Of a DNA stretch of 64,000 nucleotides, positions 25,771 through 39,405 are shown one piece after another; the stretch's first letter is position 1; each line of letters starts with the position of its first letter. The DNA comes from Plectrocnemia conspersa (taxonomy: Eukaryota; Arthropoda; Insecta; Trichoptera; Polycentropodidae). The translations under genes were made by a program, and so were the position numbers. The stretch covers positions 434,001 to 498,000 of the forward strand of contig VTFK01000072.1 of assembly GCA_009617715.1 (NCBI GenBank). Reading direction: 5' to 3'. Under the pieces are notes generated by a model that saw only the letters and a list, made by a program, of their open reading frames with translations, did not search any database and was not told the origin of the DNA.

Positions 25771-26899
25771 TTAATATTTCTTTGTGCATACCTCACTTTT
25801 GGATACTCAAAATATGGTTACAAATTAAATATGTAATAGTTAAATATTGATAACTCAACTTTATTATTTGAATACACATGGCCAGTGACTTTTTTGAGTA
25901 CAGTATATTTTAATGTTCGGACACTTTTTTTAGACAGTCTATGTTTTGAATAGTTAAAACTTTCCGTAGAAAGTATTAATCATACAAAACTTTTGACTTG
26001 GGTTGCTTTATTAATCAGGCGGCTTGGTAATCTTTTTTTAATTGCCTGTACATATATGTATATCCCTTTTTTTGCTTTTTTGAACCAAAGCACATTGTTT
26101 AAAAGAAACGGTAACAACTAACAAGCAGTGATTGAAAAAAAGGTTTAAAAAATAATGTAGGTATTTAATTAAAAGCTCGTATGACGCACATCGACGAGGG
26201 GAATTTCGCACTACGTTGAAACTCACAGAGCTTTCAAATGTGCCCAGCTCTAAAAGCTCTTTGTAGCTCCTCAATTCGCTTTTATGCTCTAATAAATCAG
26301 AACTTAAATGAGCTTTTAATTTTAAACACCGTTAAGCGATTAATAGTTGACGATGTAAGGAAAATAATTTATAGTGTCGTTAGATTTTATTAAAGCGACG
26401 ATTATACGCTAATTTAAGTATAATATCTTCTATACAATAAATAACTTATTTTAGCAATATAAAAGATATATATGAACTGATATTATTTTTTAAAAATACC
26501 TATACACAATTGAGTAAAATGAGTAAAAAAAAAACGTAAAATAAAACTGTTCGTTTAATATCTGGTATTATTCAATATTTACGAGTAATTATAAAACAAT
26601 ATAAAAAAAAATTGGCCGTTTTTTGCCTTATTATTAAATATGATTAAATTAATAATAAATTAACATGTTTGAGTTTAAGAATTAATGTATCAGTGGTAAT
26701 TTATGGCTAAAAAATTGAATTTATTATTTTACATTTTTTCTCATTAATTCTGACTTTTATCTGATTAAACATACTAATTATGAAGTAACATGTGTCAAAA
26801 TACTATTTTACGAAAAAAATATATTTTTTATTAAATTTTCGATACTATATTGTTTTACAGAACCCTATTATATAGCGTTTTATAAGATCGTTATAAAAA

Positions 26900-27200
26900 T
26901 TTAATTATCCCCTGGGTTGACCCACAGCCTTCGACCCACTAGCCAGTGAACGTGGACTCAACTTACGGTGGAAACACGAATCCTCCTGTTCAGTTAATTG
27001 GTACACGTCACCACTGTCTCCTCACAGCCTATTATTAAACACATACAGATTGGATTCCGATGAAAGTGAATGGGTCCATTCGGCGCACGAATATTGTCAT
27101 TGATGCATAAATTGATGGGATGCGTTAATAAATCTCGGCGATGCTATTTGGGCATTGTCTCCTGAAAAGGACACTTCGGTGTCTCGTTAAATGTTTACTT
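26900..27200. other. Balanced-composition island (copy 1; counterpart 34410-34710)
   Basis: About 300 bases of mixed composition flanked by AT-rich DNA. The reading frame at 34501-34707 in copy 2 is not kept in copy 1. Candidate conserved non-coding element. Confidence 0.3.
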
Positions 27201-27939
27201 GTGAATAGAATTACGCTGTTTATTTTTTTTGAAGTTAACAATAATTAGTGTCGAGTATTTTTTAAACTGTTTTGTGGTAGGAAATTATATGGATAATGTC
27301 AGTATTTTTTAGATTTCTCGTTGCTTTTTTAATGATACTGGATTAAAATTGTTTGATGGTTTAATTATCTTGCGAATTGATCAAGTTACATTTTTTTTAT
27401 TTATAGAATGAGAACTTATTGTTAGAGATGGTTTTATGCAAAGTCATGTCGTATAAAGCTAAGTAAATATTTGATAAAAAAACTACTTCGGCGCATTTTT
27501 TTTTTTTTTAATTAAAATACAGTTTTTTGAATATAATTGATTTTATATATTTAACTGAAAAAATATTTAAATTGTTTTTTAATAAATTAAAAAAAATGTT
27601 TTCAATAAGTAGCAAATAAAAAAAAAAATAATGGAAATATTTTTGGTTAGCTCCTATAATTTACTTCGCAAAGAGTAAAAAACTACTTTTGATCTTTTTG
27701 TATTGATATTAGCCTTAAGAATTGAAGTTGTCCAACCAATAGTTGTCAGCTTTAAAAGAGGCAAAGTAATTGTGAGGATTTACATTAATTTATTGCAGTA
27801 TTTATTAAACTATTTTTTAAATTTCCTGTTTTTTACTCCAATTTTATCTGTTCATCCATTGGTAGGTTATTTTGGAGCCTTTGTATTATGATTACGCTGA
27901 GACCTAAAGAGTTTATAATATAATAATATCCCAGAATGT

Positions 27940-28350
27940 TTATAAAGCACAGCGTGGTTACCTTGTGCCACGACTGTCTTAGCAACTATATACGACCGCA
28001 TTGTCACTTCACGATGGCCATTTGCAGAAATAGCCGACTAATTGGCGAAGCTAGCACTTGTTTCGAAATGCCTCCCCGAGCTACCGAACATGTTTGTGGT
28101 TGATCATATTTGGTAACGAGGAGCACAAGTGCACAGTGATTTAGTCTCAGAACCATCCGAAATGAATTTATATACATCCACTGTGCATTATTACTGTTAG
28201 ATAGAATGCCCCTACGCTTACGCATCCTTGGTATGCCATAAATTCTGACCGACTGCTTTTTTCCCTCGGCACGACATTTCCAACTCAGATTTTTTGTCGG
28301 GATGCTTTTATTATCTAGTATGTATGAGAAAATATACATAATACTAGATG
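27940..28350. other. Balanced-composition island (copy 1; counterpart 35410-35800)
   Basis: Mixed-composition block. Minus-strand frames (28004-28339 and 35636-35839) do not stay aligned between the copies, so coding is unlikely. Between about 28380 and 29220, and in its counterpart about 35880-36620, the sequence is AT-rich. Confidence 0.3.
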
Positions 28351-29421
28351 GAGGAATGGAATTTCAGTTCTAAATTATATTAAACAGTTGAAACTTAACG
28401 ACGCACAATCAGAGAATGGGTTTTGATTAGAATTTCTGATTTTTTTTTTGGCGCTAAGGAGCGATACAATCTGATGTGTTTTAAATCGTTGATTCAATGT
28501 ATTTATAACATTAAGAGAAACTCATTAAAAAAGGTTCTTAAAGATCGTTAAAATAATAGTAATGTGGATATGATGAGAGTGAATGTTGGTGTACAATAGA
28601 AATATAAATATACAATTAATATTTATCAATCTACTCTTATTCTGTACGAAAATAATAGAAGTGTATAGTCGTGAAATATTTATTTATTTCCTATTTTTAA
28701 TGTTTAGTTATATAGTTAATTGTTTATAATAAAATACTTATGTAATGTTATAATTAATTTCTTAATGCACAAAGTTTCTTTATTCCATTGAGAAAACCCG
28801 CTTTATTTTAATTTTTTGCGAATTGTTCTAAGAATATTATTATACAAATTCATACCTCTGTTTCCTGTTTTATTATAAATATCTATTCTCAAATTATATG
28901 TATTTCTAGTATTAAAATCTATTAACATCTTTATTTCTTATTAGATGCTCTGTAATATATTATTTTTTTATATTTTTTTAAATACTAAAACGATTCCTCC
29001 TGAGTATTTCTTAAATATCGAACCATTTTATTCTTTTTTTAATCATGCTTTTTTTATAACTATTAAATATTTTTTTTTATTCCAAAACTACTCTCATTTG
29101 CTCTATTTTGTAATTGTTGTTTGCTAATGAAAATGATCAAGCTTAAGAGATATACATGCATGTGATATATATATGTATATAATACAAGTATTTTGTGTAT
29201 TTTTTGCGATTACGCGGCCCTTTTTATCCTTCTACGTTTACATTAAAACGGTTCTAGTCGTAAAATTATCATACATCAGATGTTTGTTTCGTTAAAATCC
29301 GGTAGCGCTTTGCCGCAGCGCTCCTTCAAAGAGGCTTATATTTTGTATTCCAACTTCTAATTCTGTTGGTTTAATTAAATTTTGCAATCCTTTTTTTGTC
29401 TGCTCTATATTTTGCAAATTT

Positions 29422-29805
29422 TTAGGTATAATTATCGCAATATCTTTTCCTTTTTTTTACGATTTCCGAATAATGTTTCTTTTGCATTTTATTTTTAATA
29501 ACATTGTTATTTAAATTTAGTTTATCCTTTATATTATAAACATCTTTTCTAACTTCATTTAATAACTCAAATATTGAGTTATTATTTTCATTTTTATTAT
29601 TTACATCGTCCCTATTAGTTTTTAACACATCTAATAAATGTTTATACATAATATCAAATGTATTAGTTATAATGGTTTTTTTTTCTTTTGATAGTATATT
29701 ACCATTTGATAATAATACATTTAATTTTGTTTTTAATTCATCCATTTCTTTTATTCTGTTTTCTGGCGTAATTACGCCCGCTATATTCACGCCGCTATCG
29801 GCCAT
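29422..29805 (-). pseudogene. LINE ORF1 N-terminal fragment (duplication copy 2)
   Basis: A 127-codon open frame from ATG at 29805, starting MADSGVNIAGVITPENRIKE. It is the same protein as the start of ORF1 in copy 1, and here the N-terminal third is read without a frameshift. It is polar, Lys/Asn-rich and probably alpha-helical. The reading then shifts, and the duplication edge at 29335 removes the zinc-knuckle part. It therefore cannot encode a functional ORF1. Confidence 0.75.
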
Positions 29806-31249
29806 TTTTTTTTTTTATGTAACAATACTAATTATTTCTATCTTATACTATTTATATATTATATTAATCAATCTATTTATACTATTTATTAAATTGTGCT
29901 ACTTACGCGCAAATATCTGCCGGTTTTCACCTCCAAAGGGGTTGGTTACCACAATCTTGGCTAATTGCACGGCAGACACATGCACATACGATGAACACAA
30001 ACAAAAGCTAATAGATAAAACGACTGTCTTATTTAATAAGGTATATATTTTGTTCGTGTCAATAAGGGGGTTACAAGCAAGGGATGACCCTCCTTACATG
30101 TATTGGATTTATTTTACCTATTACTCCACCGCCGATTTTGTCAATCGCACTACGTTTGCAGAATCACTACATTTTTCCCCTTATTGCCTTGAGATGGCAA
30201 CATTGCCACACAACCATACAACTATATACCAATTTAGCCATACGGAGCCAATAAAGATTGCGGTCGGAGACACGCACCAAGACTGAGGGGGTCGGTATTT
30301 CCAGACTTTCCAGGGGTGGCCTACGTGCCGGTCATTACCAAATTACGTATAGGTTCCGCAATTTTATATGCCCTAAAACAAGACAATTTACTGCATTTTA
30401 CCGCTCCCCTAATGAATTACATGTTTTCGTCATTTTCATAAAACAGTCGCATTGAACGGGATAAACGACTCGCCATTAAGAGCGACTCGTTAAACTTTAA
30501 TGGAATCTATATAATTTAGGTTCGAGAGTAACAAAATAATAATATATATATAAATGAAACAATTTTGCCAGTGTATGGGTGAGGTAATCGGCCAGAGGTA
30601 AAAGTTCTACGATCAAAGCATCAAGGGTTCATATTTTACGTGGACTCGCAACTATCAAATTATTATTATAGTAGATCCCTGCCTTTCTCGAGATACATAA
30701 ATTTGTACGAATGGTATAAGATAAAGCGTGTAATATCCTCAAAGTTGAGATTCGTATATAATGCTATTATCCCTTTTGGACGTAATGATATTAGGGATGT
30801 AACATGGAAAAAAAGTTGAAAAGTTTTCGAGCTCTCTCGTAACTCAGAAGCGTACATAATGTGGATAATACGAGCGGAGTTTTATTAATATAGTTTTTTG
30901 ACAATCGTTAGAAAGAAAAAGTACAATAAAATCGTAATGGATAATAATCGCAATGACATTGAATATTGTTAAACAAATAAACAATAAAATATCTAATAAT
31001 ATACATACGAATATGTACAATGATGAGCAAGGCGTTAGTTTTAATATTTAACCCAAAGTATATTTTTTTACTGATGCGGCATAAATAAATAGATAGTATA
31101 TTTATTGGTAAATTGTATTATAATAACACCGTAACAAAAAGATTTCCATAAATAGGTTTTAATAGTGCTTATGTCATAATTATGACTAAAATGTAATTTT
31201 CAGGTTGTCAAATTAATTTCAGAGAGAGATATTTGATAATCTAATCTAT

Positions 31250-32650
31250 ATTGAAAAAATTTAATTGGGTGCGAGTCGACGAGTGCGACAATTTGGATGC
31301 AATCCTTACCGTTCTCTATGACAAAAATTACGATGTGTTCGACCAGTGTTTTTATAGGAAACGACAGCGCTCAAGTGGTAGGGTATATCCACGTCTACCA
31401 CAACTTTTAAAAGGCTTTAAGAAGCCGACTCGTTTTAGCATAGTTTCAAGCCTTGAATGCCAAGCTATGAGACCATCGTGGACCATCATAATGGTTCTAG
31501 TTCGGGTTGATCCATGGTAATTCATCTCTTGTACTTTTCAAATATGGTAACAACTCGATTCAAGATCTAGGTCGATGTAGTCTATATCAAATTCTAATGC
31601 ATTTTTCTTTCTTTTTTTTTTTAAATCAGAAGGGTGTTTTATATTTAGACAAAGATAGTTGTTATTTAATTTATTGAGACGTCGTTGTCCGTGGGTGCAT
31701 CTACAGGCTGCTGTCGTCTCTGAATTGGGTTCGCTATGGATTCCAGACGGCGAGCTGGATCAGTAGATGAGAAGAGAGAAACTTCTTCGTCGGTCTGAAG
31801 TTGCCATTCTCATTGTTAAATTCCAAGTTTGAGGGCTATTTAAGATTTAGTGCCGTGAACTCTGATATGTATGTTCAAGTGTAGATACCAGTAGTGTCAT
31901 AAAAAGTCTCTGAAGGTGTTTGAGAGGAATTGATTACTGGTTGATCACGTTTCAGTATTTATATCTATAGTCCCTCTATGGTAGATTTTGTTGTATGACT
32001 TTTTTTCGGTGAGACGACCAATGATTTTTTTAAATATGAATTGCTGTTGGTTGCTAAGGTAGGTCAGAAACAGTCGTTTTGAGGATAAGCCCGAATGCAT
32101 CAATTATCTCTTCTCAGGGAGGCGGAAAATTTTTTTTCTGATGTATGGCGCATATATTGTTACTTTATTTGTTAAGAGGTTTTCAACGGTGTTTAATATT
32201 AAATAGTTAAAACGCTTTATTACAAGTCGAACCGAACTTTTAGAGATTATTAGTATAAGTTAATTTTTCTAACATTGGCAAAAAAGCGTGGTTTGTTAGT
32301 CAAACTTGACTTAACTTTACCGTACAGTTAAGGCGGAATTGTTTAAAGTGAATATACTAGGCTTTGTTATGCGGAGCGCGTGTCGCTAGTTGGTAGCATT
32401 CATAAATATGGCTCCATTATTTGGAATCCCAGCGATGCGAAGTATTCTTTGTGGTTGGAGAAGATTTGATGAACATTCCTCAAATATCTTTAGTATAGGT
32501 CGTTTCCTTATTTGTACTCCAGTGCCTTTTTTCAACAGATGTTAGTACACAATTAATTGCATTCTTATCGTAGTAATTATTTTATGAATAAATTTTTGAA
32601 GTTGCCAAGGGGTGGTGTCGACAATTCGTCGATTCTCGGTGATTTTCAGC
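31250..32650 (+). pseudogene. Second copy of the same possible LINE relic (duplication copy 2)
   Basis: Collinear with 23690-25110. The left frame is open here for 89 codons (31251-31520) and reads DNLDAILTVLYDKNYDVFDQ. The right end near 32350-32650 reads GFVMRSACR, then after more decay LKLPRGGVDNSSILGDFQLH, the C-terminal LINE tail. It is not an independent insertion, because it is part of the tandem duplication. Confidence 0.5.
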
Positions 32651-35600
32651 TGCATGCTAAATTATATAAAATAATCAATTATAAATTAAAATAGGAAGTG
32701 CAAAAGTGTAATATTATTTTTATATGTGTATAATTATTTTCTTTAAAGTATGTATACATTTTTATAAATTTAATGGAAGTACACAATAAATAAATTATTA
32801 AAATGATTATACATCACATACTTCCAAGAAAGCCCCGTGTTTATTTATAGCTTTCATAACATAATATGACTTCATCATCGCACTTTTGCAACCTAATTAT
32901 CCATAGAAAATTATCTCACACACCCCACGATCATAATCACTAGCAAATTTTCAGCCGCAGCTTACATGCCGTTATGGCTATCATCACTCATTTTTCCAGC
33001 ACCCGTATAATATCGTGCAAAACACACATATTGGCGACGTGCTATCGGCGCCGAGACCATAAAAATAACGCAATATCTTGCTGACGATTTATTTTATTTT
33101 GTATCACGTTTTAACCGTATCTCTCCACCGTTTAGTTATAAAACAGGTGCTGCGACTACATTCATGCAGCTGTAATGGCCGACTTAATTTCGCTGACTAC
33201 AATGTGGGGAATTTTATAAAATGTCTGATGAAACAAACGTGAACATTTAAAGAGAAACATTGTAGTTGTAACTTATTTAGTTTCGAATCTTAAAAATATG
33301 TAAGATTTAATATTTCTTTGTGCATACCTCACTTTTGGATACTCAAAATATAGTTACAAATTAAATATGTAATAGTTAAATATTGATAACTCAACTTTAT
33401 TATTTGAATACACATAAGCCTTGAGTGACTTTTGAAGTACAGTATATTTTAATGTTCGGACACTTTTTAAACAGTCTATGTTTTTGAATAGTTAAAAACT
33501 TTCCGTAGAAAGTATTAATCATACAAAGCTTTTGACTTGGGTTGCTATTAATCAGGCGGCTTATTTAATCTTTTTTAATTGCCTGTACATATATGTATAT
33601 CCTTTTGCTTTTGAACCAAAGCGTGTTTAAAACAGTAACAACTAACAAGCAGTGATTGAAAAAAAGGTTTAAAAATAATAATGAGTATTTAATTAAAAAG
33701 CTCGTATGACGCACATCGACGAGGGGTTTCGCACTACGTTGAAACTCTAAGAGCTTTTCAAATGTCGCGAAAGCTCTAAAAGCTCTTTATGCGCTCCTCA
33801 GTCGCTTTATGCTCTAATAAATCAGAACTTAAATGAGCTTTTTAATTTTAAACACCGTTAAGCGATTAATAGTTGACGATATGAAATAATTTATAGTGTC
33901 GTTAAGATTTTATTAAAACGACGATTATACGCTAATTTAAATATAATATCTTCTATACAATAAATAACTTATTTTACTTTTAATATAAAATATATGAACG
34001 ATATTATTTTTAAAAATACCTACATACACAATTGAGTAAAATAGTAAAAAAACGTAAAATAAAACTGTTCATTTAATATCTAATTGTGTATTCAATATTT
34101 ACGAGTAATTATAAACAATATAAAAAAAATTGTGATTTTTTGCCTTATTATTAAATATGATTAAATTAATAATAAATTAACATGTTTGAGTTTAAGAATT
34201 AATGTATCGGTAATTTATAGCTAAAAATTGAATTTAATCATTCACATTTTTTTTCTCATTAATTCTGACTTTTATCTGATTAAACATACTAATTATAGTA
34301 ACATGTGTCAAAATACTATTTTACGAAAAAAATATATTTTTATTAAATTTTCGATACTATATTGTTTTACAGAACCTATTATATAGCGTTTTATAGTCGT
34401 TATAAAAATTTAATTATCCTGATTGACCCACAGCCTTCGGCCACTAACCAAATTGAACGTGGACTCAACACGTGAAACACGAATCCTCCTGTTCGGTTAA
34501 TTGGTACACGTCACCACTGTCTCCTCTGGCCTATTATTAAACACATACAGGTGGATTCCGATGAAAACGAATGGGTCCATTCGGCGCACGAATGGCCAAC
34601 CATTGATGCATAAGTCATTAGGATGCGTTAATAAATCTCGGCGATGCTATTTAGGCATTGACTCTGAAAAAGGACACTTCGGTGTCTCGTTAAATGTTTA
34701 CTTGTGAATAAATTACGTAATTTATTTTTTGATTGCAATAATTAGTATCGAGTATTTTAAACTGTTTTTGTGGTAGGAAATTATATGGGAATGTCGGTAT
34801 TTTGGGCTTCTCGTTGCTTTTTAATGATGCCTAGTTAAATTGTTTGATGGTTAATTATCTTGCGGGCGTTGATCAAGTTACATTTTTTATTATAGAATGA
34901 GCTTTTATTGTTAGAGATGGTTTTATACAAAGTCATGTCGTATAAAGCTAAGTAAATATTTTGATAAAAAAAACTACTTCATATTTTATTTAATTAAAAT
35001 ATAGTTTTTGAATAATAATTGTAGTTTTATATATTTAACTGAAAAATATTTAAATTTAATTTTTAATAAATTAAAAAAAAAATATTTTTTCAATATTAGC
35101 AAATAAAAAAATAATGGAAATATTTTGATTAAGCTCCTATAATTTACTTCGCAAGTAAAAAAACTACTTTTGATCTTTATGTATTGATAGCCTTAAGAAT
35201 TAGTTGTCCAACTCAATAGTTGTCAACTTTAAAGAAAGGGCAAATAATTGCATGATTTACATTAATTTATTGCAATATTTATTAAACTATTTTAAATTTC
35301 CTGTTTTTTTTACTCAATTTTTTTATCTGTTCATCCATTAGTGAGTTATTTTAGACGCTATATTATGATTACTGAGACCTAAAGTTTTATAATATATGTA
35401 TCAGAATGTTTATAAAGCACAGCGTGGTTACCTTGTGCCACGACTGTCTTAACCTTTATATACGACCGCATTGTCGCCTTCACGATGGCCATTTGCAGAA
35501 ATAGCCGACTAGTGGCGAAGCTAGCACTTGTTTCAATGCCTCCCCGAGCTACCGAACATGTTTATTGATTTGATCATATTTGGTAACGAGGCACAAGTGC

Positions 35601-36760
35601 ACAGTGATTTAGTCTCAGAGAACCATCCAAATAATTTATACATCCACTGTGCGTGTACTGTTAGATAGAATGCCCCTACGCTTACCATCCTTGGTATGCC
35701 ACATAAATTCTGACCGACTGCTTTTTTTCCCTCGGCGACATTCCAACTCAGATTTTTGTCGGGATGCTGTATCTAGTATGTATGAGAAAATATACATAAT
35801 ACTAGATGGAGAATAAGATTTCGGTTCTAAATTAACCATTAAACGGTTGAAACTTAACGACGCACAATCGAATGGGTTTGATTAGAATTTCTGATTTTTT
35901 TGTCGCTAAGGAGCGATACAATCTGATGTGTTTTTAAATCGTTGATTCGTAGCTATTTATAACGTGGAAAGCTCATTAAAAAGGTTGTAAAGATCGTTAA
36001 AATAATAATGTGGATATGATGAGAGTGAATGTTGGTGTACAATAAATATAAATATACAATTAATATTTATCAATCTACTCTTATTCTGTGAAAATAATAA
36101 ATTAATATAGTCGTGAAATATTTTATTTATTTCCTATTTTTAATGTTTTAGTTATATAGTTAATTGTTTATAATAAAATACTTATGTAATATTATAATTA
36201 ATTTCTTAATGCACAAAGTTTCTTTATTCCATTGAGGAAAACCCGCTACATTTTAATTTTTGCGAATTGTTCTAAGAATATTATTATACAAATTCATACC
36301 TCTGTTCCTGTTTTATTATAAATATCTATTCTCAAATTATATGTATTTCTAGTATTAAATCTATTAACATCTTTATTTCTTATTAGATACTCTGTAATAT
36401 ATTATTTTTTTATATTTTTTAAATACTAAAACATTCCTCCTGAGTATTTCTTAAATATCGAACCATTTTATTCTTTTAATCATACTTTTATAACTAATAA
36501 ATATTTTTTTATTCAAAACTACTCTCATTGCTCTATTTTGTAATTGTTGCTAATGAAGAAAATGATCAAGCTTAAGAGATATACATGCATGTGATAATAT
36601 ATATGTATATAATACAAATATTTTGTGTATTTTTGCAGTCGCGGCCCTTTTATCCTTCTACGTTTACATTAAAACGGTTCTAGTCGTAAAAATTATCATA
36701 CATCGAATGTTTGTTTCGTTAAAATCGGTAGCGCTTTTGCCGCAGCGCTCCTTCAAAGGG

Positions 36761-37170
36761 CATTCCACAGTTTCTAGTGCTTCTCCAAGCACCACCGTTG
36801 CCCAAAGGCGTCGGTCAATCTGGTATTAGACAGCGCTGGTGCATTTGCATTGCGCATTACTGCAAAAACTTGCACGAGGAGTTGCTCTTTATTGCTCAGA
36901 ATAGCCTGCAGGAGAAACGCAATAAGTAATGACCACCGGGGAGGGCTACTTTAAATGTGTTGTAATAAAAGGCCCAGAACATTTTCACGACCGTACAAGG
37001 CGTTACATGTTTAACTTTTATTGGTTTTGATTGATCGCCTGGGCTTCTTTGAAACGAGCGTTTATGACTTTCCGTGCTTTCTCTTCAAAAGCTTACAATG
37101 AATTGGCACGGTTCAAAATCATGCGAAAAATGTGATTCATGAACTGAAATGGCATATGAAATATATACTA
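36761..37170. other. Balanced-composition island to the right of the duplication
   Basis: About 400 bases of mixed composition starting exactly where copy 2 ends. No ORF of note. Candidate conserved non-coding element. Confidence 0.3.
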
Positions 37171-37579
37171 GAGAGTTGTAAGGATCTTTTAAATAACGAT
37201 GCCTTTGAAATGGCAATGTATTGCCAGTACAAGTATACATATACAATATAACATGCAATCATTTTATTGCGGATTTTTTTTTAAATTACAAAATAAAAAA
37301 ATATAAATCATAAATATTCATTTGCATTGAATTAACTGCATTGCTGTTTTTTGCAGAAAGTAGTTCCCGCAATGCCAGTTAAAACATCGCGATTTGCCTC
37401 GTGATACAATTTATTACATTACCCTCATATGATTTGCGTTATTTAACCTGTTAACAAATATAGGTGATTTTGTATACATTTAAATTAATAACCCTTTATA
37501 CATATTTATAGAAAAATATAATTTTTAGTACAATTTCAATTCATACGTTCATACCTATGAATAAAATATTTCTCCGTCG

Positions 37580-37860
37580 TCGTGATACATATTTCGTTCC
37601 GCCCTCTCGGCAAAATTTATACGTTATCCATTTCTCATTTCAGCCGCAGTGCATTTTGGCTTTGATTTTGTCAAAAAACGTTTACAGAGTGTCACGTTTC
37701 TCCTGTCTGTCGGTTTTCTAGCGGTTCTAGCGCGAACCCTGACTGACACTATCTTCCCTGCCTTGCTTATGAAAAGTGCCGTTTCATGACTAAGCCTCGA
37801 GCTGTGTTTGTAAAACTTTACACGTCCGTACGATCAATTGGTACGATCTGTATATAATAG
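37580..37860. other. Balanced-composition island
   Basis: Mixed-composition block with no ORF; candidate non-coding element. Confidence 0.3.
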
Positions 37861-39405
37861 ACAATGATGGTGTTATGTTCTGGTAAAAACTTATATTTTT
37901 TTGAAACAGTGTTTTTATATAATAAAAAATATAAAAAAAACAAACATTTTTATATAAATATTTTTTGGTTTTGGAACGAATTATGCATATTTTTTTAACT
38001 AAAATTTTTTTTATTTTAATTTTACTTGATAAAATATTTTCATCTAATCTTTTTTTTTATGTACATTTTAATAACAGATTAATATATTTTTTTATTGCAA
38101 CAATTTAAAAACAAATATGGCAGATCAGGCTGGATGTTGAACTTAGCTGAAATATTTAAAATAATTAGTTGAATAATATATTTTTCACAATTTTATTGTA
38201 GTAGTCCAGACTGCATATTTTTAATTTTAATAATAATTTAATAATATCGTTTAAAAATAAGTCGAACTGATTTTTAAAGGTTATATGGATAACTATCTCT
38301 CTTAATATTGCTAAAAACACGCAGTTTTTCGAGCCCATCATATGATGTCTATAGTTTGGAAAGGGTTGAAAAGATTTATATTATATATGTATGTAGATAA
38401 TTATGTATACCTGAGTTGGCATATTTAGCATAAAATTAAGTTTAAATAAAAAATCTTTTCAAGTATATTTCACCAGAGCATCCTCAAATGTTGTAGATAG
38501 ATAACTGAATAATAATATCACTTAAACACAAAAGCTGACATTATAATAAATCGAGTTTGTGTCGCAAGCACGAAATTCATCTTTTTCAAATGTCACACAG
38601 TCAGTGTTCCGCTTTCGCGAACTGTAACACGATCGTATCGGACAGCGATGACAACATGATATTTTCTCAACATCCAAATAAGTCACGAGATGAACCTGAG
38701 ATTCTCGCCTTACTGTACTGAAGAGCCCACAATTTTTCTCCATCATCTTATTCTCTCTCACTCTTGTTTGGGTGTATATTTATTATATTTATAATGCGGC
38801 GCGGCTAGGAAGTGATTGAAACGTCGTGACAATTACGGTTCGTGACCGCCGGCGCCTTTATATTATATAATATAATACATTTATATACCCAACTTTTATA
38901 GCTGAAGATTTCATGTGAAATAATTTAATCAATCACATGTGCTTTCATCGTTGGAAATTAATTATCATGAATAATTTATTAAAATAAATATTATAATGTA
39001 TTGACCCTTAAGACTTTGGCATTTCTCGGCTGCCATGAACCAAGAGATTCACTAAAAGATCAAAAGTCTAAATATCATGACGGTCGTAAACGACGTGGCT
39101 GCGTCTCTGGTTGTCTGGGAAGCGTCAAAATGTTTCTTTGCCTCATAAACACGACTCCGTTGATGTTTTGTTATAAGAAAATACGTATATAAATTAGTTT
39201 AACGTATACAATACTGAATTATTATCATGTTTATGTAGTGATGGACCACTATGGTTTCGCATCAGTTATATAGTGCTAGTAAATGCAATAAAAATTTAAA
39301 ATATAGTATTTTTTATTTTAAAATGAGTCTGAATACACAACTACTACATACATATATTATATTTACTAAGCCAGTAGTTCATGAATGAAAGATCGAAAGG
39401 TATTA
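37861..39405. other. AT-rich desert with weak islands near 38520-38870 and 39000-39180
   Basis: The two weaker islands carry short frames (minus 38522-38761, plus 39001-39192) without domains. The rest is AT-rich. Confidence 0.35.

Larger units (their letters stand above)
21791..29334 (+). repeat. Large direct tandem duplication, copy 1 (about 7.5 kb)
   Basis: Runs from within the LINE ORF1 (CTTATATTTTTGTATTCC) to CCGCAGCGCTCCTTCAAAG and is repeated head to tail with no spacer by 29335-36760. Order and orientation are collinear throughout. The copies differ mainly by one- to few-base insertions and deletions spread evenly and often in homopolymers. It carries ORF1, a LINE relic (23.7-25.1 kb) and several balanced-composition islands. 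Confidence 0.95.
29335..36760 (+). repeat. Large direct tandem duplication, copy 2 (about 7.4 kb)
   Basis: Begins abruptly at CTTATATTTTGTATTCC, directly after the end of copy 1, and ends in CGCAGCGCTCCTTCAAAGGG before unique sequence. It is about 120 bases shorter than copy 1 owing to many small indels. Neither copy is clearly the intact one: some reading frames are open only here (29422-29805, 31251-31520) and others only in copy 1 (25342-25758). Confidence 0.95.

Noticed and set aside
29672..30286. 204-codon plus-strand ORF, the longest in the window
   Set aside because: It runs antisense to LINE ORF1 and its 5' region, is low-complexity (Phe/Ile/Leu-rich) at the start, and is broken in the other copy of the duplication. 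It is a shadow.
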